This document shows positions 1 to 9,585 of a stretch of 64,000 bases of DNA, piece after piece. Position numbers and translations under genes: made by a program. Location: assembly GCA_014841835.1 (NCBI GenBank), contig JACYUQ010000003.1:744001-808000 (forward strand), read 5' to 3'. Below the pieces are notes generated by a model, which did not search any database, was not told the origin of the DNA, and was given only the letters and a program-made list of their open reading frames with translations. The stretch is from Oxalobacteraceae sp. CFBP 13730 (GTDB taxonomy: Bacteria > Pseudomonadota > Gammaproteobacteria > Burkholderiales > Burkholderiaceae_D). Within the stretch, counting starts at the first letter, position 1; each line of letters opens with the position of its first letter.

Positions 1-2613
1 TTCGTCGGCCAGTGCGCGCAGCGAAGCCACCGTGATGTAGTAGCGGTTCACTTCGAAGAACTCGCGCAGCTTGACGCGCGAATCCGAGCGGCCAAAGCCG
101 TCCGTGCCCAGCACTTTGTAGGTGCGGTCCTTCGGCATGAAGCCGCGGATCTGCTCGGCGAACATGCGCATGTAGTCGGTCGTCGCGACGATCGGGCCGC
201 TGGTGGCGGCGAGCTGCTCGGTGACGAACGGTACGCGCTGTGGCAGTTCCGGGTTGACCATGTTCCAGCGTTCGCAATCGTTGCCGTCACGTGCCAGCAG
301 CGTCAGCGACGGCGCCGACCACACGTCCGCATCGACGTTCCAGTCGTTCTTGAGCAGTTCGGCCGCAAACATTGACTCGCGCAGGATGGTGCCGCAACCG
401 ATCAGTTGCACGCGCTGGGCGTTGTCCTTGCCGCCCTCTTGCAGCAGGTACAGGCCCTTGAGAATGCCGGCTTCCTGGCCAGGCTTGAGGCCCGGCTGCG
501 GGTAGTTCTCGTTCATGATGGTGATGTAGTAGAACACGTCTTCCTGTTCTTCCACCATGCGGCGCAGACCGTCCTGGATGATGACCGCGACTTCGTGACC
601 GAAGGTCGGATCGTACGGCAGGCAGTTCGGCACGGTCGCAGCGATGATGTGGCTATGGCCGTCTTCGTGCTGCAGGCCTTCGCCGTTGAGCGTCGTGCGG
701 CCGGCAGTGCCGCCCATCAGGAAGCCGCGCGCACGGATGTCGCCCGCCAGCCAGACCAGGTCACCCACGCGCTGCATGCCGAACATCGAGTAGAACGTGT
801 AGAACGGGATCATCGTGCGGTTGTTCGACGAGTACGACGTCGCTGCAGCGATCCACGAGCTCATGCCGCCCGCTTCGTTGATACCCTCTTGCAGGATCTG
901 GCCTGCCTTGTCTTCGCGGTAGTACATCACCTGGTCGCGGTCGACCGGCTCGTACAACTGGCCCTGCTGGTTGAAGATGCCGATCTGGCGGAACAGGCCT
1001 TCCATGCCGAAGGTACGCGATTCGTCGACCAGGATCGGCACGATGCGCTGGCCGATGCTTTCGTCCTTCAGCAGGCTCGTGATCACGCGCACATACGCCT
1101 GGGTCGACGAGATTTCACGGCCTTCCGGGGTTGGCTCGAGCACGCCCTTGAACGACGCCAGTGCCGGCACCGTCAGCTTTTCGTCCGACTTTTCACGGCG
1201 CTGTGGCAGGTAGCCGCCCAGTGCCTTGCGGCGCTCGTGCAGGTACACCATTTCAGGCGCATCGTCGGCCGGCTTGAAGAACGGGATGTCGGCCAACTGG
1301 TCGTCAGGGATCGCGATATTGAAGCGGTCGCGCATGTCGCGGATCGCCTGGTCATCGAGCTTCTTGGTCTGGTGCGCAGTGTTGCGCGCCTCGCCCGACT
1401 TGCCCATGCCGAAGCCCTTGACGGTTTTCACCAAGAGGACCGTTGGCGTGCCCTTGTTTTCTTGCGCGTTCTTGAACGCGGCGTAGATCTTGTGCGGATC
1501 GTGGCCGCCGCGGGTCAGGCGCCAGATATCGTCGTCGCTCATCTTCGACACCATCTCGAGCAGCGCCGGATCCTTGCCGAAGAAGTGCTTGCGCACGTAG
1601 GCGCCGTCCTTGGCCTTGTAGTTCTGGTATTCGCCGTCGACCGATTCCATCATCACGCGCTGCAGGATGCCGTCCTTGTCCTGGGCCAGCAGCGGATCCC
1701 ACTGCGAGCCCCAGATGACCTTGACGACGTTCCAGCCGGCGCCGCGGAAGTCGGCTTCGAGTTCCTGGATGATCTTGCCGTTGCCGCGCACCGGACCGTC
1801 CAGGCGCTGCAGGTTGCAGTTGACGACCATGACCAGGTTGTCCAGCTGCTCGCGCGCGGCCATGCCGATCGCGCCCATCGATTCCGGCTCGTCCATTTCG
1901 CCGTCGCCGCAGAAGACCCAGACCTTGCGGTTGTCGGTCTTGGCGATGCCGCGTGCGTGCAGGTATTTCAGGAAGCGCGCCTGGTAGATCGCCATCAGCG
2001 GGCCCAGACCCATCGAGACGGTCGGGAACTGCCAGAAGTCCGGCATCAGTTTCGGGTGCGGGTACGACGACAGGCCCTTGCCGTCGACTTCGCGGCGGAA
2101 GTTGAGCAGCTGTTCTTCGCTCAAGCGGCCTTCGAGGAAGGCGCGGGCGTAGATGCCTGGGGACGAGTGGCCCTGGATGTACAGCAGGTCGCCGCCGTGG
2201 TCTTCGGTCGGGGCGTGCCAGAAGTGGTTGAAGCCCGTGCCCAGCATATTGGCCAGCGAAGCGAACGACGAGATGTGGCCACCGAGGTCGCCGTCGGCGC
2301 GGTTGGCCTTGACCACCATCGCCATCGCGTTCCAGCGCATCCACGAGCGCAGGCGCTCTTCGTATTCGAGGTTGCCGGGCGAGTTCTGGTTCAGGTGCGC
2401 GGGAATCGTGTTGACGTACGCGGTGTTGCTCGAGAACGGGACGTGCGCGCCGCGACGGCGCGCCAGGTCTACCAGGCGCTCCATCAGGTAATGGGCGCGT
2501 TCCGTTCCTTCATGTTCGATCACCGCCTCCAGCGCATCGAGCCATTCCTTGGTCTCGATTGCATCCGGATCGTTGGCGGTTTGCGAGGTCAACTGGTCGA
2601 GTTGAGCTGCCAT
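1..2613 (-). CDS. aceE: Pyruvate dehydrogenase E1 component, homodimeric type (partial, C-terminus outside window)
   Basis: E1 subunit of the pyruvate dehydrogenase complex; it decarboxylates pyruvate with thiamine diphosphate and acetylates the E2 lipoyl groups in the cytoplasm. The frame is open from ATG at 2613 to the window edge, 871 codons; E. coli AceE is 887 aa, so only a short C-terminal tail is missing. The TPP/Mg motif GDGEMDEPES with a following NCN lies near residue 233, and the active-site histidine loop HEDGHSH near residue 651. An AGGAG sits 9 nt before the ATG. A sigma70-type promoter lies upstream at 2709-2737. It is divergent from folD. E2 and E3 genes would be expected beyond the left edge but cannot be seen. 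Confidence 0.97.
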   Translation of the reverse strand, partial: MAAQLDQLTSQTANDPDAIETKEWLDALEAVIEHEGTERAHYLMERLVDLARRRGAHVPFSSNTAYVNTIPAHLNQNSPGNLEYEERLRSWMRWNAMAMVVKANRADGDLGGHISSFASLANMLGTGFNHFWHAPTEDHGGDLLYIQGHSSPGIYARAFLEGRLSEEQLLNFRREVDGKGLSSYPHPKLMPDFWQFPTVSMGLGPLMAIYQARFLKYLHARGIAKTDNRKVWVFCGDGEMDEPESMGAIGMAAREQLDNLVMVVNCNLQRLDGPVRGNGKIIQELEADFRGAGWNVVKVIWGSQWDPLLAQDKDGILQRVMMESVDGEYQNYKAKDGAYVRKHFFGKDPALLEMVSKMSDDDIWRLTRGGHDPHKIYAAFKNAQENKGTPTVLLVKTVKGFGMGKSGEARNTAHQTKKLDDQAIRDMRDRFNIAIPDDQLADIPFFKPADDAPEMVYLHERRKALGGYLPQRREKSDEKLTVPALASFKGVLEPTPEGREISSTQAYVRVITSLLKDESIGQRIVPILVDESRTFGMEGLFRQIGIFNQQGQLYEPVDRDQVMYYREDKAGQILQEGINEAGGMSSWIAAATSYSSNNRTMIPFYTFYSMFGMQRVGDLVWLAGDIRARGFLMGGTAGRTTLNGEGLQHEDGHSHIIAATVPNCLPYDPTFGHEVAVIIQDGLRRMVEEQEDVFYYITIMNENYPQPGLKPGQEAGILKGLYLLQEGGKDNAQRVQLIGCGTILRESMFAAELLKNDWNVDADVWSAPSLTLLARDGNDCERWNMVNPELPQRVPFVTEQLAATSGPIVATTDYMRMFAEQIRGFMPKDRTYKVLGTDGFGRSDSRVKLREFFEVNRYYITVASLRALADE

Positions 2614-2708
2614 GTCATGCGTCTCCTAGTGTGGTACGCCCCATCCGATCCCTGCGCAGGCTGGCGGCGGTTGATGAAATTCGAACTATCTTTTAGCTAA
2701 ACCATCAG

Positions 2709-2737
2709 ATTCTAACAGTGGACTTCCCCATTTTCAA
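2709..2737 (-). promoter_or_regulatory. Sigma70-type promoter of aceE
   Basis: On the minus strand, TTGAAA (2732-2737) and TAGAAT (2709-2714) are separated by exactly 17 nt, about 95 nt upstream of the aceE start codon. Each hexamer is close to consensus. Confidence 0.7.
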
Positions 2738-2916
2738 ACTATGATATCCGATTTCATAATGTGAAAACGTATGCTGCAACTGCACAATTTGTATAGGGAA
2801 ATGTTGAACTTCCTGCCACCAAACATCGTATACCGAAGCGCCTGAAACGCGGCAAAAATGGCCGATTTCAGCCTTGCGCAGCGGCCGACAGTGACCGGCA
2901 AGACGGGCGCGGGCCG

Positions 2917-2922
2917 TATAAT
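2917..2922 (+). promoter_or_regulatory. -10 element upstream of folD
   Basis: Perfect TATAAT 30 nt upstream of the folD ATG. No good -35 hexamer is seen at 16-18 nt; GTGACC at 2891-2896 is the nearest weak match, so the promoter call rests on the -10 alone. Confidence 0.45.
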
Positions 2923-2952
2923 TCTGTTTTTGCCCAGGACGAGCCTCCCACC

Positions 2953-3813
2953 ATGCCAGCCCAACACATCGACGGAATCCTTCTCTCCCAACAACTGCGC
3001 GCCGATATCGCCACGCGCACCGCCAGGCTCACCGCAGCCGGCAAGCAGCCCGGCCTGGCCGTGATCCTGGTGGGTGAAGATCCCGCCAGCCAGGTCTATG
3101 TGCGCAACAAGGTCAAGGCCTGCGGCGACGTGGGTTTCCACTCGGTGCTCGAAAAATACGACGCCGACCTGAGCGAAAATGCCCTCCTTGATCGCATTGC
3201 AGCATTGAACACCGACCCGGCGATCCACGGCATCCTCGTGCAAATGCCGCTGCCGAAGCACATCGACCCCAACAAAGTCATCGAAGCGATTTCGACGGCC
3301 AAGGATGTCGATGGCTACTCGGTGCTGTCGGCCGGCGAACTGATGACGGGTCTGGAAGGCTTCCGTCCCTGCACGCCGTACGGCTGCATGAAACTGATCG
3401 AAACCACGGGTGTCGACCTGCGCGGCAAACACGCCGTCGTGATCGGCCGCAGCAACACCGTCGGCAAACCAATGGCCATGCTGCTCTTGCAAGCCAATGC
3501 CACCGTGACCATATGTCATAGCGCGACCGCGGATCTGGGCTACCACACCCGCCAGGCCGATGTCGTGGTGGCCGCCGTTGGCCGCCGCAATACCCTGACC
3601 GCCGATATGGTCAAGCCGGGCGCCATCGTGATCGACGTGGGCATGAACCGCGACGACGCGGGCAAGCTGTGCGGCGACGTCGATTTTGCCGGCGTGCGTG
3701 AAGTGGCTGGCCACATCACCCCGGTACCGGGCGGTGTGGGCCCGATGACGATCACGATGCTGCTGCAAAACACGGTGGAATCGGCGGAACGCGAACTGAA
3801 GAACCAACGCTAA
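2953..3813 (+). CDS. folD: Bifunctional methylenetetrahydrofolate dehydrogenase / methenyltetrahydrofolate cyclohydrolase
   Basis: Converts 5,10-methylene-THF to 10-formyl-THF through NADP-dependent oxidation and cyclohydrolysis (cytoplasmic one-carbon metabolism). The 286-aa product matches the usual length. The substrate/cyclohydrolase signature [10 protein letters not shown] has Tyr49 and Lys53. The nucleotide-binding signature [14 protein letters not shown] is near residue 160, and the C-terminal signature [10 protein letters not shown] is intact. It starts at ATG 2953 after a GGACGAG Shine-Dalgarno-like stretch. The next gene, prlC, begins about 20 nt after the stop, so the two are probably cotranscribed. 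Confidence 0.98.
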   Translation: MPAQHIDGILLSQQLRADIATRTARLTAAGKQPGLAVILVGEDPASQVYVRNKVKACGDVGFHSVLEKYDADLSENALLDRIAALNTDPAIHGILVQMPLPKHIDPNKVIEAISTAKDVDGYSVLSAGELMTGLEGFRPCTPYGCMKLIETTGVDLRGKHAVVIGRSNTVGKPMAMLLLQANATVTICHSATADLGYHTRQADVVVAAVGRRNTLTADMVKPGAIVIDVGMNRDDAGKLCGDVDFAGVREVAGHITPVPGGVGPMTITMLLQNTVESAERELKNQR

Positions 3814-3833
3814 CGAATCTGGAAGGACTATTG

Positions 3834-5909
3834 ATGACGAACGAAACGAGCAATCCCCTCCTCGACTTTTCCGACTTGCCGCGCTTTGACGCGATCAAGC
3901 CCGAACACGTCACGTCCGCCATCGACAGTCTGATCGCCGAGGCGAACGCCGTCGTGGCGCAGCTCGAGGCGCCGCTGGATGAGGTTACCTGGGCCACGCT
4001 GGCCCCGCTCGACGACGTCGGCGAGCGCCTGAGCCGCGCCTGGGGCGTGGTCGGCCACCTGAACCACGTGGTCGACACGCCCGAACTGCGCGCCACCTAC
4101 AACGAGAACCAGCCGAAGGTCGTCGAGTTCTCGACCGCGCTGAGCCAGAACGAGGCGCTGTTCACCAAGTACAAGCAGCTGCGCGAAAGCGCCGGTTTCG
4201 AGGCGCTGAGCGACACCCGCAAGCGTATCGTCGAGAACGCGCTGCGCGACTTCCGCCTGGGCGGCGCTGAACTGGCCACCGACAAGAAAGAACGCTTTGC
4301 CGAAATCCAGGAACAGCAGTCGCAACTGTCGACGCGCTTTTCTGAAAACGTGCTCGATGCCACCAACGACTACAAGCTCGTGGTCGACAACGAAGCCGAA
4401 CTGGCCGGCCTGCCGGACGACGTAAAGGCCGCTGCGAAAGCCGCCGCTGAGCGCGATGGCAAGACCGGCTGGCTGTTCACGCTGCACTTCCCGTCGTACT
4501 TCCCGATCCTGCAGTTCAGTACCAACCGCGCGCTGCGCGAAACGATCTACCGCGCCACCGCGACCAAGGCGTCCGACGCCGGCATCATGTTTACCGACGT
4601 CGCGAAGTGGGACAACTCGTCGAATATCGTCAAGTTGCTGCAACTGCGCAATGAAGAAGCGAAGATGCTCGACTACGGCAGCTTCGCCGATATCTCGCTG
4701 GTGGCCAAGATGGCGCAAAGCCCGCAGCACGTGATCGAATTCCTCGAAGACCTGGCGCGCCGCGCCCGCCCCTATGCCGAGAAGGACCTGGCCGAACTGC
4801 GCGCGTTTGCGCGCGACGAGCTGGCAATCGACGACCTGCAATCGTGGGACGTGGCCTTTGCGTCCGAAAAGCTGCGCGAGCAGCGTTACGCGTTCTCGGC
4901 CCAGGAAGTGAAGGAATACTTCCCCGAGCCGAAAGTGGTCGCGGGCCTGTTCGGCGTGATCCAGGAGCTGTTCGGCGTGACCGTGCGTCCGGACGACGCA
5001 CCGACCTGGCACCCGGATGTGCGCTTCTTCCGCATCGAGCGTGACGGCCAACTGGTCGGCCAGTTCTACCTCGACCTGTATGCGCGCGCCGGCAAGGCGC
5101 AAGGCGCGTGGATGAACGATGCGCGCGGGCGCCGCCTGCTCCATGGCGGCACCGTGCAGACGCCGGTGGCGTACCTGGTCTGCAATTTCACGCCACCGGC
5201 GATGAAAGATGGCGTGCTGCAGCCATCGCTGTTCACGCACGACGAAGTAACCACGCTGTTCCACGAATTCGGCCACGGCCTGCACCACATGCTGACCGAA
5301 GTCGAAGAGCTGTCGGTCTCGGGCATCTCGGGCGTCGAATGGGATGCGGTGGAGCTGCCATCGCAGTTCATGGAAAACTTCTGCTGGGAGTGGGACAAGC
5401 TGCAGCAGATGACGGCGCACGTGAAAACCGGCGAGCCGCTGCCGCGCGCGCTGTTCGACAAGATGACGGCCGCGAAGAACTTCCAGTCCGGGATGCAGAC
5501 GCTGCGTCAGGTCGAGTTCTCGCTGATCGACATGCACCTGCACTACGATTTCGACGCGCACAACGGTGAGGTCCAGGCGCTGATCGACGACGTGCGCCGT
5601 AACTTCGCGGTGATCACGCCGCCGTCGTTCAACCGCTTCCTGCATTCGTTCAGCCACATCTTCGCGGGCGGCTATGCGGCCGGTTACTACAGCTACAAGT
5701 GGGCCGAGGTGCTGTCGGCCGACGCCTATGCCGCATTCGAAGAAGCGATCGTCGATGGCGGCGCCGACCTGTTCGAAACGGGCCGGCGCTTCCAGCGCGA
5801 GATTCTGGCGGTGGGCGGTTCGCGCCCGGCGCTCGATTCATTCAAGGCCTTCCGCGGCCGCGAACCCTCGATCGACGCCTTGCTGCGCCATAGCGGCATG
5901 AATGCCTGA
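3834..5909 (+). CDS. prlC: Oligopeptidase A (M3 family zinc metallopeptidase)
   Basis: Cytoplasmic M3 metallopeptidase that degrades short peptides, including cleaved signal peptides. The 691-aa product has the zinc motif HEFGHGLHH near residue 475 (E. coli OpdA has it near 470). The third-ligand helix and the C-terminal motif FAGGYAAGYYSYKWAEVL, typical of the family, are present. A TTG three bases upstream is in frame, but ATG 3834 has GGAAGGA at 3821-3827 with normal spacing and is preferred. The gene closes with a strong terminator. It follows folD closely. Confidence 0.96.
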   Translation: MTNETSNPLLDFSDLPRFDAIKPEHVTSAIDSLIAEANAVVAQLEAPLDEVTWATLAPLDDVGERLSRAWGVVGHLNHVVDTPELRATYNENQPKVVEFSTALSQNEALFTKYKQLRESAGFEALSDTRKRIVENALRDFRLGGAELATDKKERFAEIQEQQSQLSTRFSENVLDATNDYKLVVDNEAELAGLPDDVKAAAKAAAERDGKTGWLFTLHFPSYFPILQFSTNRALRETIYRATATKASDAGIMFTDVAKWDNSSNIVKLLQLRNEEAKMLDYGSFADISLVAKMAQSPQHVIEFLEDLARRARPYAEKDLAELRAFARDELAIDDLQSWDVAFASEKLREQRYAFSAQEVKEYFPEPKVVAGLFGVIQELFGVTVRPDDAPTWHPDVRFFRIERDGQLVGQFYLDLYARAGKAQGAWMNDARGRRLLHGGTVQTPVAYLVCNFTPPAMKDGVLQPSLFTHDEVTTLFHEFGHGLHHMLTEVEELSVSGISGVEWDAVELPSQFMENFCWEWDKLQQMTAHVKTGEPLPRALFDKMTAAKNFQSGMQTLRQVEFSLIDMHLHYDFDAHNGEVQALIDDVRRNFAVITPPSFNRFLHSFSHIFAGGYAAGYYSYKWAEVLSADAYAAFEEAIVDGGADLFETGRRFQREILAVGGSRPALDSFKAFRGREPSIDALLRHSGMNA

Positions 5910-5927
5910 CCAATTGGATTGACCCTG

Positions 5928-5955
5928 TCGGGAGTGCCAGCGCACTCCCGATTTT
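5928..5955 (+). terminator. Intrinsic terminator after prlC
   Basis: A perfect 10-bp stem, TCGGGAGTGC (5928-5937) with GCACTCCCGA (5942-5951), a 4-nt loop and a TTTT run, placed 18 nt after the prlC stop. Confidence 0.85.
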
Positions 5956-5967
5956 CCATAAGCGCCC

Positions 5968-6393
5968 ATGACCCGCATCGACTTTCATACCAATATCCCG
6001 GATAAGCTGGCCTATGCCTGCCGCCTTGCGCGCAAGGCATATGGCGCGCGCGCCAAAATCGTGGTGCTGGCCGATAGCCCCGAACAGGCCGACGCCTTGA
6101 ATGCGGCCATGTGGACCGTGTCGGATACTGATTTCATTCCGCACGTGATGGCCGGCGACGGGCTCGCGGCGCAAACGCCGATCGTGATTACCGATAATGA
6201 AGACAGCGAACTGCCGCACCACGATATGCTCGTGAACCTGACACGCCGCAGGCCGCGCAACTTCACGCAATTTGCACGTGTGTTTGAAATTATTTCGATC
6301 GATGAAGAAGATGCCGCCGAAGGCCGCAAACGCTATATCGCGTATAAAAAAGAATCCTATCCGCTGACCCACTTCGTCGCAGGACAATCATGA
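5968..6393 (+). CDS. holC: DNA polymerase III chi subunit
   Basis: Chi subunit of the DNA polymerase III clamp-loader complex; it links the replisome to single-strand binding protein. The 141-aa product is close to the E. coli length (147 aa) and has the family fold pattern: N-terminal IDFHTNIPDKLAYACRLARKAY, then a Rossmann-like stretch with DSPEQADALNAAMWT and a C-terminal RYIAYKKESYPLTHF. No clear Shine-Dalgarno precedes ATG 5968. Its TGA overlaps the ATG of the next gene (ATGA at 6390-6393), indicating translational coupling. Confidence 0.92.
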   Translation: MTRIDFHTNIPDKLAYACRLARKAYGARAKIVVLADSPEQADALNAAMWTVSDTDFIPHVMAGDGLAAQTPIVITDNEDSELPHHDMLVNLTRRRPRNFTQFARVFEIISIDEEDAAEGRKRYIAYKKESYPLTHFVAGQS

Positions 6394-6824
6394 GCCACGA
6401 TCCCGCTTTCGATGCCAGTATTCCCGTGTTGACCGAAGTATTCGCGGAACCAACCGCGTCGGGCACGCCGCTGGCACAGCCGGCACCCGAAGTCGAAGCA
6501 GAGACCCCGCCGCCGCCTGCGCCCGTGGTGGCCGCGCCGCAGGATGCGCCAGAGGCGCTGGAACGGCGCGCCGTCGATCATTGGAGCGGCGAGCAATGGA
6601 GCGTGATGGAGCGGCGCGTCACCGAGCGCATCCTGCAGCAATTGCAGGGCCGGATCGATTTTGTGCTCGAACAGCGCCTGCGCGACGGTATTGCCGATGC
6701 CGTCGACAAAGCAATGACCAGTTTCTCAGCCGATATTCGCAAAAGTCTCGGCGATACGCTGAACGATGTCGTGACGCGCGCAGTTTCCCAAGAAATTGCA
6801 CACATCAGAATGCTGGAAAAATAA
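6390..6824 (+). CDS. DUF2486-like hypothetical protein coupled to holC
   Basis: A 144-aa protein of unknown function. The first about 60 residues are Pro/Ala/Glu-rich and probably disordered; they open with a segment like IPVLTEVF, which resembles the DUF2486 proteins found after holC in Burkholderiales (recognition by eye). The remainder looks like a long amphipathic helix with predicted coiled-coil character. No signal peptide or membrane segment. It overlaps holC by 4 nt, so it is almost certainly translated with it; a role near the replisome is only suggested by position. Confidence 0.75.
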   Translation: MSHDPAFDASIPVLTEVFAEPTASGTPLAQPAPEVEAETPPPPAPVVAAPQDAPEALERRAVDHWSGEQWSVMERRVTERILQQLQGRIDFVLEQRLRDGIADAVDKAMTSFSADIRKSLGDTLNDVVTRAVSQEIAHIRMLEK

Positions 6825-6881
6825 ACCCGCTCCACATGCCGTTCTGCCTTGCATTTGATTCGAAATTAACCCCGCGCACGA

Positions 6882-6915
6882 TTGTCATTCCAATTTAACG
6901 ATTCAATAGTAAAAT
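6882..6915 (+). promoter_or_regulatory. Possible hns promoter
   Basis: TTGTCA (6882-6887) is followed 17 nt later by AATAGT (6905-6910); an alternative -10, TAAAAT, sits at 6910-6915. The region is AT-rich compared with its surroundings. Which -10 is used cannot be decided by eye. Confidence 0.35.
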
Positions 6916-6968
6916 CCCTGCGCGGCCCTTCGAAACGAATCGAATCACCTCATCAAGGAAGAAACAAA

Positions 6969-7298
6969 ATGGCAAACATCAATCTGTCGGGTTATAACCT
7001 CGCCGAACTGAAAGGTCTTCAATTCGATATCGAAAAGGAGATCAAAAACCGCCAACAGCAAGACGTCAAGAAAGCGCGTGAGCAAATTCTCGAGATCGCC
7101 CAGAATATGGGCATCTCGGTCGAGGAACTGCTGGCCAAGGGCGGTACCAAAGCGAAGAAGACCGGCGGCGCCAAAGTCAATCCGCAATATCACAACCCGG
7201 CTGACAATACCCAGACCTGGACCGGCCGCGGCCGTCAACCGAAATGGGTTGTCGACGCACTGGGCAAGGGCAAGTCGCTGGACGATCTGCGCATCTAA
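6969..7298 (+). CDS. hns: H-NS family histone-like nucleoid protein
   Basis: Small nucleoid-associated protein that binds AT-rich DNA and silences foreign genes. The 109-aa product has an N-terminal oligomerisation coiled coil (residues about 10-60, rich in Lys/Glu/Gln), a short linker, and the C-terminal DNA-binding motif TWTGRGRQPKWV near residues 85-97. The start is ATG 6969 with AAGGAAG at 6955-6961; an in-frame codon further upstream lacks a ribosome site. It is monocistronic. The short beta-proteobacterial form (BpH3/Bv3F type) fits better than enterobacterial H-NS. Confidence 0.93.
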   Translation: MANINLSGYNLAELKGLQFDIEKEIKNRQQQDVKKAREQILEIAQNMGISVEELLAKGGTKAKKTGGAKVNPQYHNPADNTQTWTGRGRQPKWVVDALGKGKSLDDLRI

Positions 7299-7324
7299 GC
7301 CTCGCAGTAATACGCACGATCTAC

Positions 7325-7353
7325 ACGCCGCCGCGACCTTCGTCCGGCGGCGT
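7325..7353 (+). terminator. Hairpin after hns, possible terminator
   Basis: A 9-bp GC stem, ACGCCGCCG (7325-7333) with CGGCGGCGT (7345-7353). It lacks a proper U-run, so terminator function is uncertain. Confidence 0.4.
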
Positions 7354-7428
7354 TCGCATTTCCACCCGCCCCATCCATTCACGTGTTTCGGCTAAGATTG
7401 CAACTTCAGCAATCAGCCGGTCGTCGTC

Positions 7429-9585
7429 GTGAAACGCACTCCCCTCATCGCAGCACTCGCCGGCGCCGCCATCCTGGCCATCGGCACCGTCTTCTGGTTC
7501 ACTGACCGGGTCGAACCCCACGGCGGCGCCACCCCGGTACTGACCGCTCCCGTCGCCAAAACGCAGCCATTCTGGCCTGCCCGCGTGCACCTGCTGGCGG
7601 GCGACGGCCAGGACGGCGTGCTCGATGGTGCAGCACCCGCCAGCCGCTTCAGCGATCCCTACGGCGTGGCCATTGGCCCGCGCGGCGCGATCTATGTCGC
7701 AGACGGGGGCGAGGCCAACCGCATCCGCGTCGTCCAGCCCGATGGCGCTGTCTCGACGCTGGCCGGTGGCAAGGAAGGCTTTGTCGATGGCCTGGGTGCG
7801 GCCGCCGCGTTCAACACGCCGTCCGCCATCGCGCTCGACCACCTGGGCAACCTGTACGTGGCCGACACGGGCAACCACGCGATCCGCCGCATCGCGCCGG
7901 GTGGCGCCGTGACGACGCTGGCCGGCAACGGCAGTCCCGGTTATGTCGATGGCATCGGCCGTGCCGCCCAGTTCAACGGCCCCGTCGGCATCGCGGTGGA
8001 CGACGCCGGCATCGTCTACGTGGCCGACACCTACAACGACCGCATCCGCCGCATTGCCCCGGATGGCACGGTGACCACACTGGCCGGCACCGGCAAGCCG
8101 AACCTGTTTGACGGCCCCGGCCCGGCCGCGGCGTTCGACACCCCTAGCGCGCTGGCCGTCGACCACGACGGCAACCTGTACATCGCCGACACCGGCAACA
8201 ATGCGGTGCGCCGCTTGCGCCCCGACGGCACGGTCGACACGCTCGCACTGCCACCCGAGGCCGAGCGCCGCCCCGCGCTGCGTCGCCCGGTCGGTTTGGC
8301 CGTCACGCGCGACGGCTACCTGTACATCGTCGCCAGTGCCGGCGGGCGCATCCTGCAGATGACGCCAACGGGCGAATTCCGCCCGCTGGAGGATACCGAC
8401 CACCCGCTCGAGCCGAACGGTTTCGGCAGCGACGGCACCGTGCAGCTCAACGGCCCGCGTGGCATTGCCGTGGCGCGCGACGGCAGCCTGGTGGTGGCCG
8501 ACGCCAACGCCCATCGCCTGCACCGCCTGGCGCCGCCGCGCACGGGTGAAGCCGCACCGGTGCTGGCGCGCCCGGCGCTGCAACGGCGCACGGCACCGAT
8601 GCCCTGGCCGCTTGGCCCGCAAGACACCGTCCATGAAGTCGTGGGCGTGATGGGCGAAGTGCGCGGCACGTATGGCGGCGACAGCCGTGACCATTTCCAC
8701 GCGGGCCTGGACGTACGCGGCGACGTCGGCGCAACCGTGCTGGCGATCCTGCCGGCCAAGGTGACCGATCCGTATGCGAACTGGGGTTTCAACAACCTCG
8801 GCGAAGGCATGAGCGTGGGGCCACTGTCCTATATCCACATGCGCGTGGGCCGCGACCCGCAAGGCCGCGCGCTCGATCCGCGCTTCCAGATCGGGCGCGA
8901 AGAAACTGCCAATGGCAAAACCAATGGCAAGGCCGTGCGCGTGCGGGTGCCGCGCGGCACCCGCTTTGCCGTCGGCGACAAGCTCGGCACGCTCAATGCG
9001 CTGTCGCATGTGCACCTCGATTACTACCAGGGTGGCTCGCTCGTCAATGCGCTCACGCTGCCGTTCATCGGCTTCGTCGACACGGTGACGCCGACGATTT
9101 CGCGCATCGCGCTGTACGACACTGCCGGCAAGCGCATCACGGCAAAGAAGGGCCAGCCCCTGCGCCTCGACCGCACACTGGGCGAGCTCCAGATCGTCGT
9201 GAATGCCTATGACCAGGTGGATGGCAACCTGGCGCGCCGCAAGCTGGGCCTGTACAAGCTGGGCTACCAGGTGCTGCGTGCCGACGGTACGCCACTGCCC
9301 GGCTTCGAACAACCCGTCATCACGCAGGTCTACGACCGCCTGCCGCGCAACCCTGACGCCGTGAAAGCGGCCTATGCACCGACCAGCGGCATCACGGTCT
9401 ACGGCAGCGCCTCGACCCAGTTCGACTATGCGCTCAACAACCGCCTGCGCGATGGCAGGATCGAGACGGGCAGCTGGCGCATCGCCGACCTGGCGCCGGG
9501 GGAGTACCTGCTGCGCATCCACGCCGCTGACTATGCTGGCCAGGTGGCGCAGAACGGCCGCGATCTGGCGTTCGTGATCGAGTAG
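7429..9585 (+). CDS. Secreted NHL-repeat beta-propeller protein with C-terminal M23-like peptidase domain
   Basis: The 718-aa protein starts at GTG with an N-terminal hydrophobic signal or anchor (residues 6-25). Six NHL-type repeats follow (about residues 55-375), each with the GIAVD..GNLYVADTGN..IRRI..DGTVTTLAG pattern, predicting a six-bladed propeller. A domain at about 395-545 resembles M23 metallopeptidases: HFHAGLD near residue 422 gives H-x(3)-D and HVHLDYY near 527 gives HxH, the usual zinc-ligand set. The last about 170 residues look like beta-sandwich. Family knowledge places such domains in the periplasm acting on peptide bonds, often in peptidoglycan; activity here is inferred. 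No clear Shine-Dalgarno is seen. Confidence 0.85.
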   Translation: MKRTPLIAALAGAAILAIGTVFWFTDRVEPHGGATPVLTAPVAKTQPFWPARVHLLAGDGQDGVLDGAAPASRFSDPYGVAIGPRGAIYVADGGEANRIRVVQPDGAVSTLAGGKEGFVDGLGAAAAFNTPSAIALDHLGNLYVADTGNHAIRRIAPGGAVTTLAGNGSPGYVDGIGRAAQFNGPVGIAVDDAGIVYVADTYNDRIRRIAPDGTVTTLAGTGKPNLFDGPGPAAAFDTPSALAVDHDGNLYIADTGNNAVRRLRPDGTVDTLALPPEAERRPALRRPVGLAVTRDGYLYIVASAGGRILQMTPTGEFRPLEDTDHPLEPNGFGSDGTVQLNGPRGIAVARDGSLVVADANAHRLHRLAPPRTGEAAPVLARPALQRRTAPMPWPLGPQDTVHEVVGVMGEVRGTYGGDSRDHFHAGLDVRGDVGATVLAILPAKVTDPYANWGFNNLGEGMSVGPLSYIHMRVGRDPQGRALDPRFQIGREETANGKTNGKAVRVRVPRGTRFAVGDKLGTLNALSHVHLDYYQGGSLVNALTLPFIGFVDTVTPTISRIALYDTAGKRITAKKGQPLRLDRTLGELQIVVNAYDQVDGNLARRKLGLYKLGYQVLRADGTPLPGFEQPVITQVYDRLPRNPDAVKAAYAPTSGITVYGSASTQFDYALNNRLRDGRIETGSWRIADLAPGEYLLRIHAADYAGQVAQNGRDLAFVIE

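Larger units (their letters stand above)
2614..2952. other. Divergent aceE/folD intergenic region
   Basis: This 339-bp stretch carries the outward promoters of aceE and folD and no convincing gene. An imperfect inverted repeat, TTTCA-taatg-TGAAA at 2752-2766, lies just upstream of the aceE -35 element and is a possible regulator site. Nothing else stands out. Confidence 0.6.

Noticed and set aside
406..2700. 764-codon open frame on the plus strand opposite aceE
   Set aside because: It is the antisense shadow of aceE in GC-rich codon use; His/Val/Arg/Ala-rich translation matches no family.
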